Positions 22,058 through 31,176 of a stretch of 64,000 nt of DNA are shown piece after piece (positions within the stretch are counted from its first letter, which is position 1; the number at the start of each line of letters is the position of its first letter). The DNA comes from Pseudoxanthomonas kalamensis DSM 18571 (GTDB taxonomy: Bacteria > Pseudomonadota > Gammaproteobacteria > Xanthomonadales > Xanthomonadaceae): the NCBI RefSeq assembly GCF_010211745.1, contig NZ_PDWQ01000001.1, positions 558,001 through 622,000 on the forward strand, read 5' to 3'. Below the pieces are notes generated by a model. That model searched no databases. It was given only the letters and a program-made list of their open reading frames with translations, and was not told the DNA's origin. The translations under genes were made by a program, and so were the position numbers.

Positions 22058-22920
22058 GGGCGGAATCCGGAAGCGGAAACAGAATCGGAATCGGAATCGG
22101 AATCGGAAGCGAAGCGGAGGCAGGCCATCAGCACGTCTTGCAGCACGCCGCGCAGGGCCTCGGCGCGGGCGTCGTCCCACGGCGTGGGCCAGGTGTCGGC
22201 GGTGATGGCGGAAGGCTCGTCCATGTAGCCGCGGCAGGCCAGTTCCATCTGGATCGCGTGCACGCCGTCAGCCGGCTTGCCATGGTGACGCGTGCTCCAG
22301 CCGCCGGTAAAGCGGCCGTTGCGCACGTGGCTGTAGCCGCTGCCGGCGCAGACCGCTTCCACCGCATCGGTCAGCGCGGCATCGCAACTGGCGTCGTGGT
22401 TGCTGCCGATGTTGAACTGCGGCAGCTCGCCGGCGAACAGGTGCGGGATGCGCGAGCGGATCGAATGCGCGTCGTAGACGACGATGCGCGGATGACGCTG
22501 GCGCAGGCGCGCGATCTCGGCCGACAGCGCAGCGTGGTACGGAGCGAACCAGCGATCACGACGGCGTGCGATGTCTTCCACGTCGGGTTCGCGGCCGGGC
22601 CGGTACAGCGGTTCGTCGTCGAAGGTGGTCGTCGGGCACAGCGCGGTGGTGTTCTGGCCCGGATACAGCGAGGCGCCGGACGGATCGCGATTGACGTCGA
22701 TGACCGAACGCGAAATCGCCGTGCGCACCATGGTGGCGCCCGTTGCGCCGGCGAAGGCGTACAGGCGATGCACCCACCAGTCGGCATCGCGCCGCGCCAG
22801 CCACGGTGAGACGAAGTCCGCGTCCAGTCCATCCGGCAGCTCGGTGCCGGTATGCGGAAGGCTGACGATCAGCGGAGCGTCGCCGCGGTGGATTTCCAGC
22901 CAGTCGGGGGTGTCAGTCAT
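22054..22920 (-). CDS. hutG: N-formylglutamate deformylase
   Basis: A 288-residue hydrolase making glutamate and formate from N-formylglutamate, the final step of the HutF route. Family features are [13 protein letters not shown], the metal-site region [53 protein letters not shown] and [23 protein letters not shown]. The last residues are an odd Ser-Asp repeat ([19 protein letters not shown]) encoded by a GAATCG-type hexanucleotide repeat. This is likely a lineage-specific extension past the catalytic domain. Its stop overlaps the hutU start. Confidence 0.95.
22082..22105. repeat. Hexanucleotide tandem repeat at the hutG 3' end
   Basis: Four tandem GAATCG units with degenerate flanking copies (about 22062-22118) encode the SDSDSDSD stretch of HutG. 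Because the unit is 6 bp, slippage would change the number of Ser-Asp pairs without breaking the frame. It sits 25 bp upstream of the hutU start codon. Confidence 0.85.
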
Positions 22921-22940
22921 CGATGCGTCTGCCTGCCGAG

Positions 22941-22993
22941 ACCCTCATCCGGCGCTCCACGCCACCTTCTCCCGCGAACGGGAGAAGGGGGGA
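22941..22993. repeat. REP-like intergenic palindromic element between hutH and hutG
   Basis: The element begins ACCCTCATCCGGCGCT and ends in a perfect 10-bp stem, CCTTCTCCCG/CGGGAGAAGG with a CGAA tetraloop (22965-22988). This resembles the dispersed 'CCCTCATCC...CTTCTCCC' elements common between genes in xanthomonads and pseudomonads. It sits within the hut operon and could attenuate or protect the transcript. Confidence 0.6.
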
Positions 22994-23013
22994 AGCATGC
23001 AAGGACATGTCGT

Positions 23014-24555
23014 TCACAGAGCCGTCTCCGCCCCCGGCAGGGCCATGCCGACGCTGCGGACCAGTTCGCCCGAACGTACCAGGGCGGTGGCGGCGAGCAT
23101 GTCGGGATGGAAGTAGCGGTCTTCCTGCAGCGTCGGCACCTGCGCGCGCAGCAGGGTGCGCGCGGCTTCCAGCGGCGCGCTCGAACGCAACGGAGCGTGG
23201 AAGTCGCAGCCTTGCGCGGCGGCCAACAGCTCGATCCCGACCACGTGGGCGGCGTTCTCGGCCATCGTCAACAGCCGGCGTGCGCCGTGCGCGGCCATCG
23301 ACACGTGATCTTCCTGGTTGGCCGAGGTCGGAATCGAATCGACGCTGGCCGGATAGGCGCGCTGCTTGTTTTCCGACACCAGCGCAGCGGCGGTGACCTG
23401 CGGGATCATGAAGCCCGAGTTCAATCCCGGCCGCGGGGTCAGGAACGCCGGCAGACCGGACAGCGCCGGATCGACCAGCATGGCGATTCGGCGTTCGCTG
23501 ATCGAACCGATCTCGCACACGGCCATCGCCAGCATGTCGGCGGCGAAGGCGACCGGTTCGGCGTGGAAGTTGCCGCCGGACAGCGCCTCGCCGCTGTCGG
23601 CGAACACCAGCGGGTTGTCGGACACGCCGTTGGCCTCGGTGTGCAGCATTTGCGCGGCGGCGCGGATCACGTCCAGCGCCGCGCCCATCACCTGCGGCTG
23701 GCAGCGCAAACAGTACGGATCCTGCACGCGCACGTCGTCGTCGCGGTGCGATTCGCGGATCAACGAGCCGGCCATCAGCGCGCGCAGCGCATCGGCGACG
23801 ATGATCTGCCCCGGCTGTCCGCGCAAGGCATGGATGCGCGGATCGAACGGCGTGTCCGAGCCCTTGGCCGCTTCGGTGGACAGCGCGCCGGCGACCAACG
23901 CGGCGCGGAACGCGTCCTCGATGGCGAACAGTCCGGCCAGCGCGTTGGCGGTGGAGAACTGGGTGCCGTTGAGCAGGGCCAGGCCTTCCTTCGCGCCCAG
24001 TTGCACCGGCGCCAGCCCGGCGTGTTGCAGCGCCTCGGCGGCAGGCAGGCGCTGCTCGCCGTGCCAGGCTTCGCCGACCCCGATCAGGGCGGCGGCCAGG
24101 TGCGACAGCGGGGCGAGGTCGCCGGAGGCGCCGACCGAGCCCTGCGCCGGCACTACCGGAATCACGTCCCGTTGCAGCATCGCTTCCAGCAGGGCCAGGG
24201 TCTGCGGACGGATGCCCGAGGCACCCTGGGCCAGGCTGGCCAGCTTCAGCGCCATCATCAGCCGCGCCACCGGGGCCGGCATCGGTTCGCCGACGCCGGC
24301 CGCATGCGACAGCACGATGTTCCGTTGCAGTGTGGCCAGGTCGTCGTGCTCGATGCGCACGCTGGCCAGTTTGCCGAAGCCGGTATTGATGCCGTAGACC
24401 GGCGCGCCGCGTTCGACGATCGCTTCGACCGCGTGCGCGCCGCGTTCGACCGCGGGCAGGGCGGCGGGGTCGAGCGCGAGCGCCGCGCCGTCGAGGATGG
24501 CGCGCCATTGCGGCAGCGCGACCGCGCCGGGGCGCAGGATCAGGGATTCGCTCAT
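23014..24555 (-). CDS. hutH: Histidine ammonia-lyase
   Basis: A 513-residue cytoplasmic homotetrameric enzyme deaminating histidine to urocanate, the first step of the pathway. The self-forming MIO cofactor triad Ala-Ser-Gly is present in [38 protein letters not shown] and the C-terminal [11 protein letters not shown] region are also typical. The start at 24555 ([20 protein letters not shown]) overlaps the hutI stop by ATGA. A REP-like element separates it from hutG. Confidence 0.98.
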   Translation of the reverse strand: MSESLILRPGAVALPQWRAILDGAALALDPAALPAVERGAHAVEAIVERGAPVYGINTGFGKLASVRIEHDDLATLQRNIVLSHAAGVGEPMPAPVARLMMALKLASLAQGASGIRPQTLALLEAMLQRDVIPVVPAQGSVGASGDLAPLSHLAAALIGVGEAWHGEQRLPAAEALQHAGLAPVQLGAKEGLALLNGTQFSTANALAGLFAIEDAFRAALVAGALSTEAAKGSDTPFDPRIHALRGQPGQIIVADALRALMAGSLIRESHRDDDVRVQDPYCLRCQPQVMGAALDVIRAAAQMLHTEANGVSDNPLVFADSGEALSGGNFHAEPVAFAADMLAMAVCEIGSISERRIAMLVDPALSGLPAFLTPRPGLNSGFMIPQVTAAALVSENKQRAYPASVDSIPTSANQEDHVSMAAHGARRLLTMAENAAHVVGIELLAAAQGCDFHAPLRSSAPLEAARTLLRAQVPTLQEDRYFHPDMLAATALVRSGELVRSVGMALPGAETAL

Positions 24556-25781
24556 GCGTCCTCCGGACGAAGGCTGTGGTGACGCCCCTGGCGGACGCGG
24601 GCGTGCAGTGGATTGAAACCGATCCGGTAGACCAGATCGGCCGGGGCCTCGATGTCCCAGATGGCCAGGTCGCAGTCCAGCCCGGGCGCGAGCCGGCCGA
24701 TGCGCTGCTGCCGGCCCATCGCGCGCGCGGCCTCGCGGGTGAAGCCGGCAAGGCATTCGTCCACGGTCAGGCGAAACAGGGTGGCGCCCATGTTCATTGC
24801 CAGCAGCGGGCTGGTCAGCGGCGAAGTGCCGGGATTGCAGTCGGTCGCCAGCGCGATTGGTACCCCGGCGTCGCGCAGCGCCTGCACCGGCGGCAGCCGG
24901 GTTTCGCGGGTGGCGTAGAACGCGCCGGGCAGCAGGGTGGCGACGGTGCCGGCGGTGGCCATCGCGGCGATGCCTGCGTCGTCGAGATACTCGATGTGGT
25001 CGGCCGACAGCGCGCCGTGGCGAGCGGCCAGCTCGGCGCCATGCTGGTTGCTGAGCTGCTCGGCATGGATCTTGATCTTCAGTCCGTGCTCCTGCGCGGC
25101 GGCGAATACCTGTGCGGCCTGGGCCGTGGAGAAGGCGATGTCCTCGCAGAACACGTCGACCGCTTCGGCCAGCCCGGCGGCGGCCACGGCCGGGATCATC
25201 AGCGTGCAGACCTCGTCGATGTAGGCCTGCGGATCGACGCCCGGCGGCGTGGCATGCGCGCCAAGGAAGGTCGTCGCCACGCCGATGTCGCGCAGCTCGC
25301 CCAGCCGCCGCGCCGCGCGCAGCTGCTTCAGTTCGTGTTCCAGCGTCAGCCCGTAGCCGGACTTCACTTCCACCGTGGTCACGCCTTCGGCCAGCAGGGC
25401 TTCCAAGCGCGGCAGGCTCTGCGCCAGCAGTTCGTCTTCGCTGGCCTCGCGCGTGGCCCGGACCGTGGCTAGGATGCCGCCGCCGTCGCGGGCGATGTCG
25501 GCATAGCTGGCGCCGAGCAGGCGCTGCTCGAATTCGTTGGCGCGGTTGCCGGCGTACACCAAGTGGGTGTGGCAATCGATCAGGCCAGGCCCGATCCAGC
25601 GTCCGTCGCAATCGATCTCGTGATCGGCCTGCAGGCCGTCGGGCAACGCGGCCGTCGGTCCGACCCAGACGATGCGGCCATCGCGGGCGGCGATGGCGCC
25701 GTCGCGCACGCTACCCGTCCCGGCGCCGTCGAGCGTCATCAGGTGGGCGTTGTGCCATAAGGTGTCGCAGTGCTGGACCAT
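24552..25781 (-). CDS. hutI: Imidazolonepropionase
   Basis: A 409-residue metal-dependent amidohydrolase opening the imidazolone ring to give N-formimino-L-glutamate. The metal-binding [10 protein letters not shown], the substrate-contact [21 protein letters not shown] and the late aspartate in [11 protein letters not shown] match the family and its usual length of about 405. It is the first gene of the leftward hutI-H-G-U operon, transcribed from the intergenic region shared with hutF. Confidence 0.97.
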   Translation of the reverse strand: MVQHCDTLWHNAHLMTLDGAGTGSVRDGAIAARDGRIVWVGPTAALPDGLQADHEIDCDGRWIGPGLIDCHTHLVYAGNRANEFEQRLLGASYADIARDGGGILATVRATREASEDELLAQSLPRLEALLAEGVTTVEVKSGYGLTLEHELKQLRAARRLGELRDIGVATTFLGAHATPPGVDPQAYIDEVCTLMIPAVAAAGLAEAVDVFCEDIAFSTAQAAQVFAAAQEHGLKIKIHAEQLSNQHGAELAARHGALSADHIEYLDDAGIAAMATAGTVATLLPGAFYATRETRLPPVQALRDAGVPIALATDCNPGTSPLTSPLLAMNMGATLFRLTVDECLAGFTREAARAMGRQQRIGRLAPGLDCDLAIWDIEAPADLVYRIGFNPLHARVRQGRHHSLRPEDA

Positions 25782-25798
25782 CGGTCAGGCTCTAATAT

Positions 25799-25810
25799 TT
25801 GTCTATACAA
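25799..25810. promoter_or_regulatory. Candidate HutC operator in the hutI-hutF divergent region
   Basis: The near-palindrome TTGTCTATACAA (TTGT-N4-ACAA) lies in the 85-bp gap between hutI and hutF. It matches the TTGTATATACAA-like boxes known for HutC in pseudomonads (from memory). AT-rich -10-like elements overlap it (TATAAA rightward, TATTAG leftward), so a bound repressor would block both promoters. Urocanate is the usual inducer. Confidence 0.65.
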
Positions 25811-25866
25811 TATAAAGGGTCGGGATGGGTGTCCAGCATGATGCCCGTCCGAAAACGGGAACGGCG

Positions 25867-27240
25867 ATGGCTGATACGACATTCTGGATCGAACACGCCC
25901 TGTTGTCCGACGGCTGGGCGAGTGCAGTCCGCATGGGCAGCAAGGATGGACGCATTGCCGAACTGGCGACAGGGCAGACCTGCCAGCCAGGTGATGTATG
26001 TCTGGCGATCGGCGTGCCCGGTCTGGGCAACCTGCACAGCCACGCCTTCCAGCGCGGCATGGCCGGCCTGACCGAAGCCCGTGGCGCCGGCGTCGATGGC
26101 AGCGACAGTTTCTGGAGCTGGCGTGAACTGATGTACCGCTTCCTTGACCGCCTTGATCCGGACGACTTTCAGGCCATCGCCGAGCAGGCATACATGGAAA
26201 TGCTGGAAGCCGGCTTCACCCGGGTCGGCGAATTCCACTATCTGCATCATGCACCCGACGGTCGTGCCTACGCCGATCCGGCTGAAATGGCGACGCGGGT
26301 GGCTGCCGCCGCGCAGATGACTGGTATCGGCCTGAGCCTGCTGCCGGTGTTCTACGCCCATGCTGATTTCGGCGGTGCGGCGCCGAGCCCGGCACAGCGG
26401 CGGCTGATCCACGACGTGGACGGTTTCGCCGCCTTGCTGGAAGGCAGCGCGCGCGCCATCGCGCCGCTGGGCGATGCGGTGCTGGGCATGGCGCCGCACA
26501 GCCTGCGCGCGGTGACGCCGCAGGAGCTGTCGGCGCTGCTGCCGTTGAACGCCGGCCCGGTGCACATCCACATCGCCGAACAGTTGCGCGAGGTCGAGGC
26601 CTGCCTGGCCTGGAGCGGACAACGACCACTGCAATGGCTGCTGACCAACGCACCGGTGGACGAGCGCTGGTGTCTGGTGCATGCCACCCACGCGCACGCG
26701 GACGAAGTCGCCGCCATCGCCGCCAGCGGCGCGGTGGTCGGCCTGTGTCCGATTACCGAGGCGAATCTCGGCGACGGCGTGTTCCCGATGCGGAACTTCG
26801 TCGCCGCCGGCGGACGGTTCGGCGTCGGCTCCGACTCCAACGTGCTGATCGACGCAGCCGAAGAACTGCGCTTGCTCGAATACGTGCAGCGGCTTCAGCA
26901 TTGTGGCCGCAACGTGCTGGTACCGCCGATCACGTCCGCCAGCAGCGGGCGCTGGCTGTTCGAAAGCGCCCTGCACGGTGCCGCACAGGCATTGGGCGTG
27001 GAGACGGGTCTGCGGGTCGGCGCGCCAGCCGACCTGGTCGAACTGGATCCGACGCATCCCGCATTGGCCTCACGCAAAGGCGATGCCTGGCTTGACAGCT
27101 GGGTGTTCGCCGCGGCAGGCAGTGCGGTACGCTCGGTGTGGCGCAACGGCGAACCGCTGGTGGCCGAAGGCCGTCATCGGCAGCGCGAAGCCATCGAGTG
27201 TCGTTCTCGCGACACCTTGCGGCGGATCCTGCAGCAATGA
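25867..27240 (+). CDS. hutF: Formimidoylglutamate deiminase
   Basis: A 457-residue amidohydrolase that deiminates N-formimino-glutamate to N-formylglutamate, feeding HutG. Its metal-site HSHAFQRGMAGL, GEFHYLHHAPDG, HIHIAEQLREVEACL, HATHAHADEV and GSDSNVLIDAAEELR are all typical. The ATG at 25867 (MADTTFWIEHALLSD) is chosen over an in-frame ATG at 25825, because family homology starts there. It is divergent from hutI and overlaps hutC by ATGA. Together HutF and HutG define the five-step route that releases both ammonia and formate. Confidence 0.95.
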   Translation: MADTTFWIEHALLSDGWASAVRMGSKDGRIAELATGQTCQPGDVCLAIGVPGLGNLHSHAFQRGMAGLTEARGAGVDGSDSFWSWRELMYRFLDRLDPDDFQAIAEQAYMEMLEAGFTRVGEFHYLHHAPDGRAYADPAEMATRVAAAAQMTGIGLSLLPVFYAHADFGGAAPSPAQRRLIHDVDGFAALLEGSARAIAPLGDAVLGMAPHSLRAVTPQELSALLPLNAGPVHIHIAEQLREVEACLAWSGQRPLQWLLTNAPVDERWCLVHATHAHADEVAAIAASGAVVGLCPITEANLGDGVFPMRNFVAAGGRFGVGSDSNVLIDAAEELRLLEYVQRLQHCGRNVLVPPITSASSGRWLFESALHGAAQALGVETGLRVGAPADLVELDPTHPALASRKGDAWLDSWVFAAAGSAVRSVWRNGEPLVAEGRHRQREAIECRSRDTLRRILQQ

Positions 27241-27983
27241 CCCGCCCGCGCGCGACCGTCGTCAGCCTGAACCAGCGCATCCGCGACGACATCGAAGCCC
27301 GAATCCGCAGCGGTGAATGGCCGCCCGGCCATCGCATCCCGTCCGAACACGAGCTGATGGCTCGCTACGGCTGTTCGCGGATGACGGTGAACAAGGTGCT
27401 GAGCATGCTGGCTGCCCATGGCGTCATCGAGCGCCGGCGCCGCGCCGGCTCGTTCGTGGCTCGGCCGCATCCGCACATCGAGTCGGTGGCGCTGGACATC
27501 GCCGACATCCCGCTGGAGGTGACCCAGCGCGGCCACGATTACCGCTTCCAGCTGTTGTCGCGGCGCAAGCGCCGACCGCGGCGCGGGCATGGGCCGGAAA
27601 TGCAGGTGGCGGGCGACGGCAGCCTGTTGGTCTTGCAGAGCCTGCATCTGTCAGACAGTGCGCCGTTCGCGCTGGAGGAGCGCGTGATCGGACTGGCCGC
27701 AGTGCCGCAGGCGCAGCAGCAGCCGTTCGATCGCATCGCGCCGGGAAGCTGGTTGTTGCAGCACGTGCCGTGGACGCGCGCGGTGCACCGGATCAGCGCG
27801 GTCAACGCTGATGCGGAGCAGGCGCGTCGGCTGCAGGTGGAGGCCGGCACGGCCTGTCTGGTGATCGAACGTCAGACCTGGCGCGGCGAACAGCCGATCA
27901 CCTACGTCAGGCAGATGTTCCTCGGCGAGGCCTACGACCTGGTCGCGCGTTTCGCTCCGGGTCGCCCGGCGCGGCGCGACTGA
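27237..27983 (+). CDS. hutC: Histidine utilization repressor HutC (GntR family)
   Basis: A 248-residue repressor with an N-terminal GntR winged helix (RIRSGEWPPGHRIPSEHELM, then YGCSRMTVNKVLSMLAAHG). A UTRA ligand domain follows, including LQSLHLSDSAPFALEERVI and SWLLQHVPWTRAVHRISAVN. The family binds urocanate. It starts at the ATG overlapping the hutF stop. It is co-transcribed with hutF from the operator it is expected to bind, which implies autoregulation. Confidence 0.94.
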   Translation: MTRPRATVVSLNQRIRDDIEARIRSGEWPPGHRIPSEHELMARYGCSRMTVNKVLSMLAAHGVIERRRRAGSFVARPHPHIESVALDIADIPLEVTQRGHDYRFQLLSRRKRRPRRGHGPEMQVAGDGSLLVLQSLHLSDSAPFALEERVIGLAAVPQAQQQPFDRIAPGSWLLQHVPWTRAVHRISAVNADAEQARRLQVEAGTACLVIERQTWRGEQPITYVRQMFLGEAYDLVARFAPGRPARRD

Positions 27984-27989
27984 TTCGGC

Positions 27990-28895
27990 TCAGCTTTCGG
28001 CGCGGCTCAGCTTCAGCGCCGGCTCCAGCACGGCGAACAGGCGCCTGAGCTCGCCGGCCATCAGCGCGAAGCGGGCGTCGAGCTCGGCATGCAGGTCGTC
28101 GCGGCTGTCGCCTTCCAGCTGTTCGACCGCACCGTCGAGGAACTTCAGCTTGCGGATCACCAGATCCTCGCCGAGCACGAAGGACACGTGGTCGTCCAGG
28201 GTCAGCGCCAGCCGGGTGACCTGCTTGCCGGCTTCCAGATGGGTGGCGATCTCGTCGCTCTGCAGTTCCTGGTGCTGGCACTTGACCACCGCGCCGCCGT
28301 CGATCGCGTCCTTCAGCTCGCACTCTTCGCCCAGCGCCAGCCCCTCGGGCAGTGGCTCGCCGGCGATCCAGCCGGTCAGTACCGAACGCGTGGCGACTTC
28401 GGCGTTCAGCGGCAGTGCCGGGAAGCTGCCCATCGCATGGCGGATCTCCGACACCAGCGCCTCGGCGTTCTTGCGCGAAGACGTATCGACCGCGACGAAG
28501 CCGTGTTCCAGGTCGATCAGGGCGTCGGTGCGCGAGGGCTTGACGAAGGCGCGCGGTAGCAGCTCGTGGACCAGGTCTTCCTTGATCCGCTTGCGGGTGC
28601 GGCCGCCGGGTTTGCGCCCTTCCTTCTGTTCGATCTCCTGCAGCTTCTGCGCCAGCAGGTCGTTGACCACCACCGCCGGCAACAGCCGGTCCTCGCCGCC
28701 CAGGCTCAGCCAGATCGAGTTGTCGACGCGGTGCGACAAGGCTTCGCTGTCGCGGCCGAACGGCGGGATGAAGCCGCGCGAGGACAGCTCCAGCGGGCCG
28801 ACCGGCTTCAGCGTCGCCTCGGGCAGTTGCGCATCCAATTGCGAGAAGTCGAGCGTGGTGGGGAAACGGAACAGGGTCAGATTGCGGAAGAACAT
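27990..28895 (-). CDS. rdgC: Recombination-associated protein RdgC
   Basis: A 301-residue nucleoid-associated ring-forming DNA-binding protein that modulates RecA-dependent recombination. It opens MFFRNLTLFRF and contains GRDSEALSHRVDNSIWLSLG, VVNDLLAQKLQEIEQKEGRK and SVLTGWIAGEPLPEGLALGE, all characteristic, at the usual length of about 300. It converges on hutC with a 6-bp gap and lies downstream of ttcA on the same strand. Confidence 0.96.
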   Translation of the reverse strand: MFFRNLTLFRFPTTLDFSQLDAQLPEATLKPVGPLELSSRGFIPPFGRDSEALSHRVDNSIWLSLGGEDRLLPAVVVNDLLAQKLQEIEQKEGRKPGGRTRKRIKEDLVHELLPRAFVKPSRTDALIDLEHGFVAVDTSSRKNAEALVSEIRHAMGSFPALPLNAEVATRSVLTGWIAGEPLPEGLALGEECELKDAIDGGAVVKCQHQELQSDEIATHLEAGKQVTRLALTLDDHVSFVLGEDLVIRKLKFLDGAVEQLEGDSRDDLHAELDARFALMAGELRRLFAVLEPALKLSRAES

Positions 28896-28946
28896 GGACA
28901 GGACAGGAAGGAGTGGAAGAGGGAAACGGGAAGAAAGCGGTGACGG

Positions 28947-29879
<933 letters not shown>

Positions 29880-29945
29880 TGTAGCGGCTGGGTAGCGGCA
29901 AGCCGCGTCTGTTCCGGTGCGCGGCTTTGTGTATATGCTGACCGG

Positions 29946-30152
29946 GTGGAACCGACCAACCCCGCCGAGATCGCCCAGCGCGTGGCCGAGCTGAAGCTCG
30001 AGCACCGCGATCTGGATGCCGAGATCGCGCGCATGATCGACGATGCGCCAGCCGACGAGCTGACGATCAAGCGCCTGAAGAAGCGCAAGCTGCAGCTGAA
30101 GGACTGCATCGCCCGGCTGGAAAGCCGCCTGATTCCCGACCAGCCGGCCTGA
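29946..30152 (+). CDS. YdcH-family (DUF465) small protein
   Basis: A 68-residue basic helical protein beginning at GTG ([16 protein letters not shown]). The family pattern '[15 protein letters not shown] ... [19 protein letters not shown]' is complete. The function is unknown; small DUF465 proteins form helical hairpins. The GTG is the only start that fits, because the nearby ATG at 29935 is out of frame. It is divergent from ttcA across a 66-bp gap. Confidence 0.85.
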   Translation: MEPTNPAEIAQRVAELKLEHRDLDAEIARMIDDAPADELTIKRLKKRKLQLKDCIARLESRLIPDQPA

Positions 30153-30326
30153 ACAACGCGTTGAGGCCCGCACCACGGGACGTTCAAAGCTGACGCTGCG
30201 CGCGCAGCAGGGGCGCGGGCCGCCCCTGCCTCAAGTATCCGGTTACCGACGGAATATCGCGTCGATTTCGACTATTCCTATTGTATTTCAATGGCTTGCA
30301 GTCCATTCCCGTATTGTCGGGCACGG

Positions 30327-30344
30327 TTGGCCCGGAGCTTGCTT
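30327..30344 (+). promoter_or_regulatory. Sigma-54 (RpoN) promoter, -24/-12
   Basis: TTGGCCCGGAGCTTGCTT matches the consensus YTGGCACG-N4-TTGCW with one mismatch, and keeps the invariant GG (30329-30330) and GC (30341-30342) exactly 10 bases apart. The predicted start of transcription is about 30354, giving a leader of about 94 bases before the acyltransferase ATG at 30448. No binding site for an enhancer-binding protein was identified in the remaining 170 bp upstream. Confidence 0.65.
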
Positions 30345-30447
30345 GAATGACAGGGAAAGCAGTGGAACCCGCTTCCTGTCCGGGGCGGTTCCGCATGGTT
30401 GTCATGCGCCGGCACGATGCTGGGCGCCCTCCCTGGATATTGCGGAC

Positions 30448-31155
30448 ATGAACGAACTGGGCATGCAGCGCCATGAACGCGACGACCTCACGGTCGCCGC
30501 CGCGCATGCCTGCGCCGAACGGGTCGACCAGCGCGTCCGCCACCTCGACGAGGGCGAGCCGCTGGACGGCGTGCTGCAGCTGCGGCGCGAGGTCTACCAG
30601 GGCGAGCAGGGCTATCCGCTGCAGAACATCCGCCAGCTGGCCGACGGACTCGACGCCAGCGGCACGATCCTGGTGGCCGAAGACGGCGACCGCGCCATCG
30701 CCACCTTGCGCCTGCACGACTTCGCCTCGCCGATGGTGCAGGTCGAATACGGCCAGTTGCTCGAATACGACCGTTTCGCCGCCGCCTGGCACCCGCGCTC
30801 GGTCGCGGTCGGTTCGCGGCTGGCAGTCCGTTCCGACCGCCGCAACGTCGAAGTGGTCGGCGCATTGTTCGACGCCTGCTACCGCAACGCGCAGGCGCGC
30901 GGTCTGCGTTTCGTTCTGGTCGCCTGCCTGCCGTCGTTGCTGCCGCTGTTCGAGCACTACGGCTTCCGCGAATACCTGCCGCCGGCAGCGGGTATCCGTA
31001 CCGAGGCGGTATTGCGGATGGTGCTGGTGATGGAAGACGCGGTGCATTTCCGCCAGTGCGGTTCGCCGCTGCTGTCGCAGGTGCGGCAGCCGGCGCAGGG
31101 CGCTGCCAGCCGCGACTGGCTGCAGCGCAGTTTCCGCCATCTCGATTCGGATTGA
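30448..31155 (+). CDS. GNAT-fold acyltransferase resembling N-acyl amino acid synthase (FeeM) / autoinducer synthase
   Basis: A 235-residue soluble protein. The pattern is that of the FeeM/LuxI-like branch of the GNAT fold: LQLRREVYQGEQGYPLQNIR, acidic DGLDASGTILVAEDGDRAIA, the beta-strand/loop VAVGSRLAVRSDRRNVEVVG, and LRFVLVACLPSLLPLFEHYG. These enzymes join an acyl chain from acyl-ACP or CoA to an amine, so the product may be an N-acyl amino acid or signal-like molecule; this is inference. Starts at 30463 (MQRHERDD) or an upstream TTG (30343) are possible, but the latter lies inside the predicted sigma-54 promoter. It converges with plsB. Confidence 0.68.
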   Translation: MNELGMQRHERDDLTVAAAHACAERVDQRVRHLDEGEPLDGVLQLRREVYQGEQGYPLQNIRQLADGLDASGTILVAEDGDRAIATLRLHDFASPMVQVEYGQLLEYDRFAAAWHPRSVAVGSRLAVRSDRRNVEVVGALFDACYRNAQARGLRFVLVACLPSLLPLFEHYGFREYLPPAAGIRTEAVLRMVLVMEDAVHFRQCGSPLLSQVRQPAQGAASRDWLQRSFRHLDSD

Positions 31156-31176
31156 CGATGCGCCGAAGCGGCGGCC

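Noticed and set aside
23014-25611. Extended 865-codon reading of hutH into hutI
   Set aside because: The N-terminal 350 codons are an Arg-rich shadow of hutI. HutH homology begins at the ATG at 24555, which overlaps the hutI stop.
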